A stretch of 60,687 nucleotides of DNA from Acidimicrobiales bacterium (GTDB taxonomy: Bacteria > Actinomycetota > Acidimicrobiia > Acidimicrobiales > JAHWLA01). The stretch is taken from NCBI GenBank assembly GCA_035536915.1, contig DATLNE010000043.1, forward strand, positions 1 through 60,687. The letters run 5' to 3'. Below are positions 18,689 to 26,521 of the stretch, piece after piece (the first letter of the stretch is position 1; each line of letters begins with the position of its first letter). The notes under the pieces are model-generated. The model searched no databases. It saw only the letters and a program-made list of their open reading frames with translations, and was not told where the DNA came from. The translations under genes were made by a program, and so were the position numbers.

Positions 18689-19318
18689 GTGGACGGTTCG
18701 GAGCGCATCCAGCTCGACGAGACCTCCTGGGTCGACGTGGCCCGCGGTTGGGCGGCGGAACCCGACGTGCTGTTCGCCGCCTTGCTGGAGAACGTGCCCT
18801 GGCAGGCGAGCAAGCTGTTCCGCTACGACCACTGGGTGGAGGAGCGCAGGCTCGGAAGCATGTGGCGAATGGGCCGCCCGTTGCCGCATCCGGCGTTGGC
18901 CGACGTCCACAAGGCGTTGCAGCGGCGCTACAAGGTGCGCTTCGACAGCTTCGGCCTCAACCAATACCGCGATGGCAACGACGGCCAGGCCTTCCACCGC
19001 GACACCGACATGCGTTGGCTCGACGACACGCTGATCTGCATCCTGACCCTGGGCGCGCAGCGGCCGTGGTTGCTGCGACCGCGGGCCAACCGGCACAGCA
19101 CCGAGCCGGGCAGGGGAGCCACCCACGACCTGGCACCGGGGCCCGGCGACCTCATCGTCATGGGCGGCCGTTGCCAGGCCGACTGGGAGCACTCGGTGCC
19201 GTACCTGCCGGGCCGCGCCGTCGGTACACGCATCTCGTTGCAGTGGCGCCACGCCACCCGCACCGGCAGGCCGTTCGTCGGTGCGGGCTACCGGGCTCCC
19301 GTCCGCTACGGGCGCTAA
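18689..19318 (+). CDS. AlkB-like 2OG-Fe(II) dioxygenase
   Basis: 209-residue member of the AlkB family, which uses oxoglutarate, iron and oxygen to remove alkyl groups from nucleic acid bases. Iron ligands H103 and D105 (AFHRDTDM) and H168 (WEHSVP) are present, as are the oxoglutarate-binding arginines in GTRISLQWR (R181, R187) and NQYRDG. GTG start at 18689, divergent from the aldolase gene with 43 bp between starts. Its 3' end overlaps the stop of the small membrane protein by four bases, tail to tail. Confidence 0.9.
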   Translation: MDGSERIQLDETSWVDVARGWAAEPDVLFAALLENVPWQASKLFRYDHWVEERRLGSMWRMGRPLPHPALADVHKALQRRYKVRFDSFGLNQYRDGNDGQAFHRDTDMRWLDDTLICILTLGAQRPWLLRPRANRHSTEPGRGATHDLAPGPGDLIVMGGRCQADWEHSVPYLPGRAVGTRISLQWRHATRTGRPFVGAGYRAPVRYGR

Positions 19319-19554
19319 GTGGTGCGGCGCACCGCGCTCAGCGCCATCGACAAGGAGACGACCCAGCCGATGAACGTCCAGCCGAGGAACAGGTTGATCA
19401 CGACGATCGAGCCGATGTTGTGGTGCCCCCGGGCCACAGCGACGATCGACGGCGCGAAGTAGGCCGACGCCAGGATGGCGAGTCCGAACAGTACGGCGAT
19501 GCCACCGGAAGCGTCTTCGGCAGCGAACAGCAAGTACGACGAGGCGAGCAGCAA
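19315..19554 (-). CDS. Superinfection-immunity-like small membrane protein
   Basis: 79-residue membrane protein resembling the Imm superinfection-immunity family (first described in phage T4, also common in bacterial chromosomes). Three hydrophobic segments are visible, with the family pattern YFAPSIVAVARGHHN and IVVINLFLGWTFIGWVVSLS. TTG start at 19554, supported by AGGGGGGA 7-8 bp upstream. There are no phage genes next to it, so a house-keeping membrane role is equally likely. Confidence 0.75.
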   Translation of the reverse strand: MLLASSYLLFAAEDASGGIAVLFGLAILASAYFAPSIVAVARGHHNIGSIVVINLFLGWTFIGWVVSLSMALSAVRRTT

Positions 19555-19705
19555 GGCGATTCCCCCCTGTGAGCGTCCCGGCCCTGCGCCCGGACGCCCG
19601 ACAGCGTAGGAGACGGATAGGCACTGCCGCCGGAATTGGCCGCCGGTGCGGGACAGCCGGGGTTGAGGCCGGTACCGTCCTAAGCTGACCCGACGAACTT
19701 GCCCC

Positions 19706-19734
19706 CGAAACGTTGCGCTTTCCGCAACGTTTCG
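19706..19734. repeat. Perfect inverted repeat upstream of recombinase gene
   Basis: CGAAACGTTGCG (19706-19717), spacer CTTTC, CGCAACGTTTCG (19723-19734). The 12-bp arms are perfect complements. It sits 59 bp before the recombinase start. Tyrosine recombinase core sites have arms and spacers of this size, but an operator for a dimeric repressor or an RNA hairpin would look the same. Confidence 0.6.
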
Positions 19735-19780
19735 TACGCAGGTTCGGGAGAGGGTCCACCACGGCCCTGGCTGAAGCGGC

Positions 19781-19793
19781 GATAATTCTGCTT
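19781..19793 (+). promoter_or_regulatory. Possible -10 box giving a leaderless recombinase mRNA
   Basis: GATAAT at 19781-19786 differs from the TATAAT consensus at one base and ends 7 bp before the ATG at 19794. Transcription would then begin at or next to the start codon, which explains why no ribosome site is seen. No convincing -35 box is present. Confidence 0.35.
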
Positions 19794-20849
19794 ATGGGCG
19801 CCATAGGCCTGGACGAGCCGTTCACCCGGTGGGTCTCCCGCCTCACCACCAGGGACATGTCCCCCCACACCCGGGCGGCCTACATCAGCGACCTGGCCAT
19901 CCTGGGCGGCTGTTTCCTCCAGGCGCTGGGCATCCCGCCGCCTGTCGTGCCCGAGCCCGACGACTGGGTGCAAGGGCTGCGCAAGGCAGGCGTGCGTCCT
20001 GAGAGCTTCGTCAAGGCCCGGGCCGCCCTGGCCCAGCTGCGCCCGGCCGACGTGACCCCACGGGCCGTCGAGGACGTGCTCGCCCTCCACGCCGCAGGCC
20101 GGTCGCCTGCCAGCCGAGCCCGGGCCCGCATCGCCCTCAACCAGTTCTGCCGCTTCCTGGTGCGCAACGAGTACCTGCCCACCAATCCGCTCGACCAGTT
20201 GGAGGTCGACCGGGCCCGCAGACGCCTGCCCAAGCCGCTGGAGATGAGCGTCGTCCAGCGCATGCTGTCGACCATGGCCCAGCCCGACCCCCGGGCCCGC
20301 CACCCCTGGCCGGGCCGCGACCTGGCCCTGGCCGCCGTGCTCACCGCCACCGGCGTGCGCCTGGCCGAGGTCATGGGCGCCAACGTGGCCAGCCTGGTCG
20401 ACTTCGACGGCCCCACCCCGCTGCTGCGGGTGCTGGGCAAAGGCAACAAGGAACGGGTGATCGAGCTCAACGACGAAGCCGCTGCCCTCCTCCGCCGCTA
20501 CCTGGCCGAGCGCGCCGAGCGCCTCGGCGCGCCCAAGGCCGACGAGCCGCTGTTCGTGCGGGCCGACGGCAGCCGCTTCACCCCTGCCGCCCTGCGCCGC
20601 CTGGTCGACACGTGGTACCGCCGGGCGGGCTACCAGCCGCCGCCCGGGGCGGTCGTGCACGCCTTCCGCCACACCTTCGCCACCGAGGCCGTGCGCAGCG
20701 GCGCTCCCCTGCGCGACCTCCAAGAGGTCATGGGCCACCAGTCGCTGGAGACGACGGCGGGCTACCTCAAGGTGCTGGGCCAAGCGGGCTCCACCGTGGT
20801 GCGCCGCCACGCCTCCCGAGACGCCCTACGCACCGTCCTCGAGGAATGA
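19794..20849 (+). CDS. XerC/XerD-type tyrosine recombinase
   Basis: 351-residue site-specific recombinase. The N-terminal SAM-like core-binding domain (about 8-135) is followed by the catalytic domain with the full set R189 (TGVRLAEV), K216 (LGKGNKE), H289 and R292 (HAFRHTFATE), H315 (MGHQSLETTAGYL) and nucleophile Y324. Length fits Xer proteins that resolve chromosome dimers. The ATG at 19794 is preferred to an upstream TTG at 19713, which would overlap the inverted repeat. No phage or integron genes are nearby. XerC versus XerD cannot be decided from this gene alone. Confidence 0.9.
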   Translation: MGAIGLDEPFTRWVSRLTTRDMSPHTRAAYISDLAILGGCFLQALGIPPPVVPEPDDWVQGLRKAGVRPESFVKARAALAQLRPADVTPRAVEDVLALHAAGRSPASRARARIALNQFCRFLVRNEYLPTNPLDQLEVDRARRRLPKPLEMSVVQRMLSTMAQPDPRARHPWPGRDLALAAVLTATGVRLAEVMGANVASLVDFDGPTPLLRVLGKGNKERVIELNDEAAALLRRYLAERAERLGAPKADEPLFVRADGSRFTPAALRRLVDTWYRRAGYQPPPGAVVHAFRHTFATEAVRSGAPLRDLQEVMGHQSLETTAGYLKVLGQAGSTVVRRHASRDALRTVLEE

Positions 20850-21518
20850 CAGCGTGGCGTCGACGCACCCGAAGTCGCCGGGGGTCCCCAGGTGGTCGAC
20901 GCCCCGCAGCACCTTGACGGTGACCTCGGCGTTGGGCAGCGCGTCGGCCAACGGCTCGGCCGGGCCGTTGCCGTCGCGGTCCCCCAGCACGATCAGCACC
21001 GGGCATTTCACCGCTGCCAGTCGTTCAGGCGAACGGTCGGGCAGCGGTCGGCGCAGGAACGCAGCCAGCGCCAGCGGGTCCTGCCCCGGCGAGTTTGCGA
21101 AACGCACGAACGCCTGGGCCATCGGGTGGTCGACCACCTCGGTCTTGCCCTCGAGCGCCAAGGCCAGCGGCTCGGGCACGTCGGTACGGAAGTAGCCCGC
21201 CCCCATGCCCAACAGGGCCAGGCGCCGGAAACGCGTCGGGTAGTCGACGGCCAAGTCGAGCAGCACACCCGCGCCGGCCGAGAAGCCGACGCCGTCGACC
21301 ACCTCGTGGTCCTCCATGGCGGCCAGTACGCCCGCACCGATCTCGGCATAGGCGGCGGGGTCGTGGGGCTTGGGCGCGTCACCGTGGCCCAGCAGGTCGA
21401 CACCGAGAACAGGCCGTCCGCTGTCGGCCACCAGGTCGGGCCACCCCGCCTGTCGCCACCCCCGATCGAACGACGACGTGAACCCGTGGACGAACAGAAC
21501 AGGGATGTCGGTCGGCAC
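20826..21518 (-). CDS. Alpha/beta hydrolase
   Basis: 230-residue alpha/beta-hydrolase-fold protein. Visible: oxyanion-hole segment VLFVHGFTSSFDRGW, nucleophile elbow GVGFSAGAG with S80, acid in VLGDRDG and catalytic His in GVDHLGTPGD. Lengths and motifs fit small esterases or C-C hydrolases; the substrate cannot be told. The 3' end overlaps the recombinase gene tail to tail by 24 bp, and the start is divergent from the gene at 21554. Confidence 0.88.
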   Translation of the reverse strand: MPTDIPVLFVHGFTSSFDRGWRQAGWPDLVADSGRPVLGVDLLGHGDAPKPHDPAAYAEIGAGVLAAMEDHEVVDGVGFSAGAGVLLDLAVDYPTRFRRLALLGMGAGYFRTDVPEPLALALEGKTEVVDHPMAQAFVRFANSPGQDPLALAAFLRRPLPDRSPERLAAVKCPVLIVLGDRDGNGPAEPLADALPNAEVTVKVLRGVDHLGTPGDFGCVDATLSFLEDGA

Positions 21519-21553
21519 AGGCCCATCCTGTCGCGTTGTAGGTTGATGGGCCT

Positions 21554-22858
21554 ATGGCCCGCAGGATCGACATCGAGCTCACCAGCGCGCGCCCTGACGG
21601 CACGTGGACCTGGCGTGCCGCCGGGGCCAAGCAGCCGAAGGGCGTGCTGGAAGGCAAGCTCCTCTACGAAGGCGCGGCCGTCGGCGATGTCGTACGCGCC
21701 GATGCCGAGTTCGAGATCGAAGGCATCACCGTCACCGCCGTCCTGCCCCCCAAGGGCAAGGAACGCAAGGAGCCGCAGCGGCTGGAGATCATCGGCCCGC
21801 CGCGCGCCGAGCAAGGCGGCGTCACCTCGTCGTTGGTGCCCAAGGGCCGGGGCGGCCCCCGCCGCGATCGTGACGGCGACCGTGACCGCGGCCCGCGTCC
21901 TCCCCGCGAAGGCGGCGGCGATCGCCGCGGCACCCGTCCCCCGCGTCCGGCCTCGGAAGGACGCGAGCGTCCCGCCCGTCCGCCCCGCGAGCCCCGTCCG
22001 CCCCGTGAAGAAAAGCCCGCAGCGCCCAAGCCCAAGCGGCTCACCCCGCTGAACGTCCACCGCGCTGCCGTGCTCGAAGCGCTCTCCCCCGAGCAGCGGC
22101 CGGTGGCCGAAGCCGTGCTGCGCGGCGGCATCCCCGCTGTTCGCCAAGCGGTCGAGGCCCAGAACGCCAAGCTACGGGAGACAGGCGAGCCCGAGGTGCG
22201 CTCCGAGCCGTTCCTGGCCATGGCCGAAGAACTGCTCCCCCGGCTCAAGGTGGCCGAGTGGCGCGACCGGGCCGAGGCGGCGGCCAAGGAAGTCGACGAG
22301 ATCGCCTTGCGCGACCTGCGCTCGGTGGTGTCGGGTGCCGACGCCGGTGCCCGCGACGACGAGACCCGCCTGTTGGCGGGCACACTGCGCGAGGCGCTCG
22401 AAGGCCGAGTGGCCAAGCAGCGCGAGGAGTGGGTCGCGGAGATCACCACGTGCCTCGACGACGGCCGGCTGGTGCGAGCCCTGCGGGTCTCGTCGCGGCC
22501 GCCCGATCCCGGCACCCGCTTCCCCGCCGAAATCGCCACCCGCCTGGCTACCGCGGCAGGCGAGGCCCTCAACCCCGAGGTCGCCCCCGACCGGTGGGCC
22601 ACCGTGCTCGACGCCGTGGCCTCCTCCCCCGTGCGCCGTCAGGTCAAGCCCGCCGGGCTGCCCGCCGAGCCGGGCGAGCAGTTGCTGCAGGCGGCCAAGC
22701 AGGCCTCGGGGCTCGTGCCCGCGCTGGCGCCCATGCTCGGGCTCGACATGCCGCCGCCCCCGCCGACCCGGCGTCCGCCGGGCAAGCGGCCGGTCCCGCC
22801 CCCTCCCCCGTCGGCCCCACCCGCGGCGGCCGCACCGCCCGCGCCGGCCGAGGGCTGA
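21554..22858 (+). CDS. Disordered Arg/Pro-rich hypothetical protein
   Basis: 434-residue protein of unknown function. Residues 1-85 look like a small beta domain (DIELTSARPDGTWTWRAAGA, then VGDVVRADAEFEIEGITV) that could be OB-like. Residues about 95-160 are a low-complexity Arg/Gly/Pro stretch resembling RGG-type nucleic-acid-binding tails. Residues about 165-390 are helical, containing LTPLNVHRAAVLEALSPEQR. The last 40 residues are proline-rich. The basic linker and possible OB fold make RNA binding a fair guess, no more. ATG start, head-to-head with the hydrolase gene. Confidence 0.7.
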   Translation: MARRIDIELTSARPDGTWTWRAAGAKQPKGVLEGKLLYEGAAVGDVVRADAEFEIEGITVTAVLPPKGKERKEPQRLEIIGPPRAEQGGVTSSLVPKGRGGPRRDRDGDRDRGPRPPREGGGDRRGTRPPRPASEGRERPARPPREPRPPREEKPAAPKPKRLTPLNVHRAAVLEALSPEQRPVAEAVLRGGIPAVRQAVEAQNAKLRETGEPEVRSEPFLAMAEELLPRLKVAEWRDRAEAAAKEVDEIALRDLRSVVSGADAGARDDETRLLAGTLREALEGRVAKQREEWVAEITTCLDDGRLVRALRVSSRPPDPGTRFPAEIATRLATAAGEALNPEVAPDRWATVLDAVASSPVRRQVKPAGLPAEPGEQLLQAAKQASGLVPALAPMLGLDMPPPPPTRRPPGKRPVPPPPPSAPPAAAAPPAPAEG

Positions 22859-22926
22859 AGTTCCCCAACATTTTGGTGCGGTTCAGGGCTTTGTCTGCCG
22901 ATAGCACAGGCAGAGAGGAGTTTCCG

Positions 22927-23061
22927 ATGGACGAGCGCCTGAAGCAATGGCATCCCCGTGGGGACGAGCTCGACAGGATCCTGGCGGAGATGCGCCCCGT
23001 CATCCTCGAGTTCGCCCGCCGCGCCCAAGTCGAGATCCAGCAGCTGCAGCCCGCGCGCTGA
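22927..23061 (+). CDS. 44-residue small protein
   Basis: Short frame with GAGAGGAG 6 bp before the ATG. The product begins MDERLKQWHPRGDELDRILA and continues as one amphipathic helix rich in Glu, Arg and Gln. It has no signal or membrane segment. It lies 68 bp after the previous gene and ends 3 bp from the stop of the convergent zinc-ribbon gene. The strong ribosome site supports a real product; function unknown. Confidence 0.6.
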   Translation: MDERLKQWHPRGDELDRILAEMRPVILEFARRAQVEIQQLQPAR

Positions 23062-23064
23062 GCC

Positions 23065-23259
23065 TCAACCCCGCTGGCGGGGCATGAGCACCGACGAGCG
23101 ATCGGCACGGCCGCGGTACTCGCCCGTGCCGCAGTCTTCGTCCCAACGGGCACCGCATCCGGCGCACTCACAGGCGTCGATGTTGACCGACGCCACGTAA
23201 AGACGACTGACGTCGTAGGAGTTGCAGAACGGGCACTGGAAGTGACCGGTTTCCGTCAC
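23065..23259 (-). CDS. Small zinc-ribbon protein
   Basis: 64 residues with two Cys pairs, CPFCNSYDVSRL and CECAGCGARW, spaced as in treble-clef or zinc-ribbon domains. The C-terminal third is charged and probably unstructured. GTG start at 23259. Divergent from the crotonase gene (38 bp between starts). Possibly a nucleic-acid or protein adaptor; nothing more specific can be supported. Confidence 0.65.
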   Translation of the reverse strand: MTETGHFQCPFCNSYDVSRLYVASVNIDACECAGCGARWDEDCGTGEYRGRADRSSVLMPRQRG

Positions 23260-23297
23260 CTCGAAAAGCGTACCTCCACCAGGTAGCTTCCTCGTTC

Positions 23298-24062
23298 ATG
23301 GTCGATTACGAAGAACGAGGGCGAGTCGCGCTCATCACCATCCGCCGCCCGGAAGCCCGCAACGCGGTGAACGGCGATGTCGCCCAGGGCATCGAGGCCG
23401 CTATCGACCGGCTCGAGGCCAACCCCGACGTCTGGGTCGGCGTGCTCACCGGCGAAGGCCCGGTGTTCTCTGCCGGTGCCGACCTCAAGGCCATCGCCGG
23501 TGGCGACGCGGGCGCCCTGAGCACGGCTCGGGGGGGCTTCGCCGGCATCGTGCGGCGGGAGCGGGCCAAGCCCATCGTCGCCGCCGTGAACGGGCCCGCC
23601 TTCGCCGGCGGGTGCGAGATCGCCCTGTCGTGCGACCTGATCGTGGCCGCTCGCTCTGCTGCCTTCGGGCTGCCCGAGGTGAAGCGGGCGCTGGTGGCCG
23701 CCGCCGGCGGGCTGTTCCGCCTCCCCCGCGTCATCGGCACCAAGGTGGCCATGGAGGCCATCCTCACCGGCGACCCCATCCCTGCCGAGCGAGCCGAGCG
23801 GCTCGGACTGGTCAACGCGCTGGCCGACGACGGCGCCGTGGTCGATGTGGCCATGGCACTGGCCAAGCGCATCGCCGCCAACGCGCCGCTCGCCGTGCAG
23901 GCCAGCCGCCGGGTGGTGCTGGCGGCCGACGCCGGGGCCGACGACGAGACCCTGTGGCGCCTGTCGAACGAAGGCTTCGCCTCCATGATGACCACCGAGG
24001 ACTTCGCCGAAGGCCCCCGGGCCTTCATCGAGAAGCGCCCCCCGGAGTGGAAGGGCCGCTGA
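23298..24062 (+). CDS. Enoyl-CoA hydratase/isomerase (crotonase) family protein
   Basis: 254-residue crotonase-fold enzyme. The CoA-binding block SAGADLKAIAGG forms the oxyanion hole with AFAGGCEIALSCD. Both catalytic glutamates of hydratases are present, E107 (GGCEIAL) and E127 (LPEVKR), so water addition to enoyl-CoA is plausible. ATG start. A 21-bp-arm hairpin directly follows the gene and separates it from the convergent Nudix gene. The acyl-CoA substrate is unknown. Confidence 0.92.
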   Translation: MVDYEERGRVALITIRRPEARNAVNGDVAQGIEAAIDRLEANPDVWVGVLTGEGPVFSAGADLKAIAGGDAGALSTARGGFAGIVRRERAKPIVAAVNGPAFAGGCEIALSCDLIVAARSAAFGLPEVKRALVAAAGGLFRLPRVIGTKVAMEAILTGDPIPAERAERLGLVNALADDGAVVDVAMALAKRIAANAPLAVQASRRVVLAADAGADDETLWRLSNEGFASMMTTEDFAEGPRAFIEKRPPEWKGR

Positions 24063-24070
24063 CCTCGCGC

Positions 24071-24113
24071 CCCGAGTACATAGCTCACCTGTCAGGTGAG
24101 CTATGTACTCGGG
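24071..24113. terminator. Bidirectional terminator, 21-bp perfect palindrome
   Basis: The arms 24071-24091 and 24093-24113 are perfect complements around one central T. It fills nearly the whole 51-bp gap between the stops of the convergent crotonase and Nudix genes, touching the Nudix stop codon. This placement strongly suggests a two-way transcription terminator. Confidence 0.85.
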
Positions 24114-24521
24114 TCAGGTGATGACATCGAGGATGCCGTGTTCGTGGAGGAACTCGGCCAAGCCGTCGACCAGTCGGAGCTCGGCCACCTCAGGCAGCGG
24201 CACCCATGCCGCCTCGGCAGCGTCGTCGCCCGCCACCGGGTCCTGGTCGGCCAGCACGTCGACTCGGAAGTCGAGGATCACGTGGTGGTAATCGTCACCG
24301 ATGCGTTCGACCCAGCCCACCAGCTCGCCACACACCCCCTCGACGCTCGTCTCCTCCAGCAGCTCGCGCACCACAGCTTCGACCAGCGTCTCGCCGCCCT
24401 CCACTCGGCCGCCGGGGACCGACCACTCGCCCGCCGCCGGCCCTCGCCCGCGCCGGACGAGCAGCAGGCAATCGTTGTCGACGGCCACCGCGCCCACGCA
24501 GACCTCAGGCCTCGACGGCAT
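24114..24521 (-). CDS. Nudix hydrolase
   Basis: 135-residue Nudix pyrophosphohydrolase. The Nudix box is complete: GGRVEGGETLVEAV followed by VRELLEETSVE, with the metal-binding Glu pair. The preceding GEWSVPGG is typical of the MutT-like branch. The ATG at 24521 is used because residues upstream in the frame are a shadow of the GNAT gene. Its first codons overlap the end of the GNAT gene by 17 bp, so the two are co-transcribed. Substrate unknown. Confidence 0.9.
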   Translation of the reverse strand: MPSRPEVCVGAVAVDNDCLLLVRRGRGPAAGEWSVPGGRVEGGETLVEAVVRELLEETSVEGVCGELVGWVERIGDDYHHVILDFRVDVLADQDPVAGDDAAEAAWVPLPEVAELRLVDGLAEFLHEHGILDVIT

Positions 24522-24984
24522 CGTCGCCCCCGCCCAGCTTGTGATGCATGACGAGCAGGCGAGCGCTGAACCCCGACCGCTCGAAGAAGTTCTTAGTCTG
24601 CCGCGCCCCGGGCAACGCCATGGCATCGACGCCTTGGCAGCCCTGCTCGCCGAACCACCCCAGAAGGTCGTCCATCATCTCCTCCCCCACTGCCACGCCC
24701 CGGGCGTCGGGCTCCACGTAGAGCTCTTCGACCACGCCGAGCCGCCCCCCGTCGCGCAACGACTCGACCCGCCCCACCGCGTAGCCCACGGCTATCTCGT
24801 CGATGGTGCCGACGACCACCACCCGCTCGGGATGGTCGAGGTCGAGCACCGGTGCGGGCGTGGCCTCGCGTCCCACGAACAGCGGCCCGCCGCGGTCCAT
24901 GGCGGCCAGCTCCTGGCGGGCCAGGCGACCCAGTTCTGCCAGCCGGTCGAGATCGGCTGGGCCGGCCCGACGGGCGGCTTCCAA
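24505..24984 (-). CDS. GNAT-family N-acetyltransferase
   Basis: 159-residue acetyltransferase. The acetyl-CoA binding core is visible in LGVVEELYVEPDARGVAVGE (a V-x-P-x-x-R-G-x-G-like loop with A in place of one glycine), followed by the late motif KNFFERSGFSARLLVMHH. The TTG start at 24984 directly abuts the TAG of the preceding gene; an internal start is possible. Acceptor substrate unknown. Part of a short minus-strand run with the Nudix gene. Confidence 0.85.
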   Translation of the reverse strand: MEAARRAGPADLDRLAELGRLARQELAAMDRGGPLFVGREATPAPVLDLDHPERVVVVGTIDEIAVGYAVGRVESLRDGGRLGVVEELYVEPDARGVAVGEEMMDDLLGWFGEQGCQGVDAMALPGARQTKNFFERSGFSARLLVMHHKLGGGDDAVEA

Positions 24985-25521
24985 CTAGCGCTCGGCAGCT
25001 TCGGCCTGGAGCTGCGCCACCCGGGTGAGGATCGTCTTGCGGTGGCGGGTGGCTTCTTCGTAGGCCCGCACCGCTTCCAGCTCCTCGACCGACAAGCCCG
25101 CCAGCCGCTGCACCACTTGCGATGCAGCCAAGGCGTCGTAGCCGGGAATGGCCAGGTGCTCGGCCGAGGGCCCCGAGCCGTTGGTCGCCGCCTTCGCCGC
25201 CTTCGGTGCACGAGGAGCAGGCGCAGGAGCGGGCGCCGGCCCCGCAGCGGGCTCGTCGGCAGGCAGGGGCGGCGGGGTGGGCCGGCCCAGTACGTCGCCC
25301 AGCATGTCGACGGCCTGCTTGACCGCCTTCTCGGCTTCCTTCTGGCCTTGCGTCAGGGCGAACTGGCCGATCATGCGGGCCATGGTCAGCTGGGGGTCGA
25401 GCGTGGCGCGCCCCTTCTCCACCAGCTTTGGCAGTTCGTCACGCGCGGCGAGGGCGAAGCCGAAGGGGGCGTACACGAAGAGGTCAAGCGCCTGGTCGAG
25501 CGGTCCCTTCTCGTCGGTCAT
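24985..25521 (-). CDS. Hypothetical protein, possible conserved actinobacterial family
   Basis: 178 residues, cytoplasmic. The N-terminal half is helical (ALDLFVYAPFGFALAARDEL, then QLTMARMIGQFALTQGQKEA), followed by a Pro/Ala linker near 80-115 and a C-terminal helix-rich domain with IPGYDALAASQVVQRLAGLS and VRAYEEATRHRKTILTRVAQ. I cannot name its function; the final motif resembles short helix-hairpin DNA-binding tails. ATG start. It lies 12 bp downstream of the universal stress protein gene. Confidence 0.65.
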   Translation of the reverse strand: MTDEKGPLDQALDLFVYAPFGFALAARDELPKLVEKGRATLDPQLTMARMIGQFALTQGQKEAEKAVKQAVDMLGDVLGRPTPPPLPADEPAAGPAPAPAPAPRAPKAAKAATNGSGPSAEHLAIPGYDALAASQVVQRLAGLSVEELEAVRAYEEATRHRKTILTRVAQLQAEAAER

Positions 25522-25533
25522 AGCCGCATCCTC

Positions 25534-25980
25534 CTAGTCGGCGGTGTGCACGATCAAGACGTCGCACGGGGCATGGTGCGACACCTTGTTCGGCACGCTG
25601 CCGAGGATGAACCGGGTAGGCGAGGCCATGCCCTTGGAGCCGACGACGATGACATCGGCGCCCACGTCGGTGGCGGTGTCGATGAGGATGTCGGCCGGGT
25701 CGCCCGAGGCGGTGCGCGACTCGACTGTGGCGACGCCGATGTCGGTGGCCAGGCGCATGGCCTTGCCTGCCTTTTCGTCGGCGGCGACCGAGTCGCTGAT
25801 GCGCCAGCGCACCTCTTCGGGGGCCTCGGCCCGGGCCCGTTCGGTGGCCGGGTCGGGGGTGAAGCCGGTGACCACTGTGAGGGTGGCGCCGCTGGCCGCG
25901 GCCAACTCGGCGGCGTGGCGCACCGCCAACGTGGCGGTGTCGCTCCCGTCAGTGCCCACGACGATCCTCCGGTAGGCCAC
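25534..25980 (-). CDS. Universal stress protein (UspA family)
   Basis: 148-residue single-domain USP. The N-terminus RRIVVGTDGSDTATLAV gives the first ATP-binding Asp, and the C-terminal VVGSKGMASPTRFILGSVPN fits the G-2x-G-9x-G-S nucleotide motif. So it is probably an ATP-binding type. GTG start at 25980 supported by GAAGGGG 7 bp upstream; the frame extends upstream without a ribosome site. Next to a DUF4193 gene transcribed the same way. Confidence 0.9.
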   Translation of the reverse strand: MAYRRIVVGTDGSDTATLAVRHAAELAAASGATLTVVTGFTPDPATERARAEAPEEVRWRISDSVAADEKAGKAMRLATDIGVATVESRTASGDPADILIDTATDVGADVIVVGSKGMASPTRFILGSVPNKVSHHAPCDVLIVHTAD

Positions 25981-25994
25981 GGCGTGCCCCTTCT

Positions 25995-26468
25995 CTAGAC
26001 GCAGTCTCGGCAGTAGTTCCGCGCCGGGTCCGCCAACTGGCTCGGGTGCTTCACCAGGAAACACGACTGGCAGACGAACTCGTCGGGCTGCTTGGGCAGC
26101 ACCTTCAGGGCGGTGTCGCCCCGCTCGTCGGCCTCGGGTGCCTCTTCGTCCTCGTCCTCGTCGTCGGCCACGACGAGCTTCTCTTTCAGGATCTCGTCGA
26201 GGCTGGCCTCCACGTCGTCGGCGTCGACATCCTCGTCGTCGTCGACTTCCTCTTCTTCGTCGGTGACCACGACAGCCACGGGTACCTCGACCACGTCGTC
26301 GTCGTCGACCACGGCGTCGTCGTCGACCACGTCGAGCACGGGATCGAGCTCGTCGTCGAGCAGTTCGTCTTCGTCGTCGGGAAGCTCGTCGATGTCGGCG
26401 TCGTCGAGGTCCTCGGGCTCCTCTGCGTCGTCGTCGAGAAGTTCTTCGTCGAGCTCGTCGTCAGCCAT
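25995..26468 (-). CDS. DUF4193 family acidic protein
   Basis: 157 residues, with a long stretch of Asp and Glu (about residues 2-125) and a compact Cys-bearing tail EFVCQSCFLVKHPSQLADPA then RNYCRDCV. This architecture matches DUF4193, an actinobacterial family of unknown function. The tail has four cysteines likely to bind zinc. The GTC/GAC-rich coding sequence produces a low-complexity tract on both strands. ATG at 26468; the upstream extension of the frame overlaps the mce operon end and is not coding. Confidence 0.88.
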   Translation of the reverse strand: MADDELDEELLDDDAEEPEDLDDADIDELPDDEDELLDDELDPVLDVVDDDAVVDDDDVVEVPVAVVVTDEEEEVDDDEDVDADDVEASLDEILKEKLVVADDEDEDEEAPEADERGDTALKVLPKQPDEFVCQSCFLVKHPSQLADPARNYCRDCV

Positions 26469-26521
26469 AGGTCCCTCTGGAGGCGGTTTGTGCGGGCGGA
26501 ACCATACACCCGCTGATCGCG

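Noticed and set aside
19794-20849. Recombinase as a phage or integron integrase
   Set aside because: No phage, cassette or tRNA attachment context; size and motifs fit chromosomal Xer proteins.
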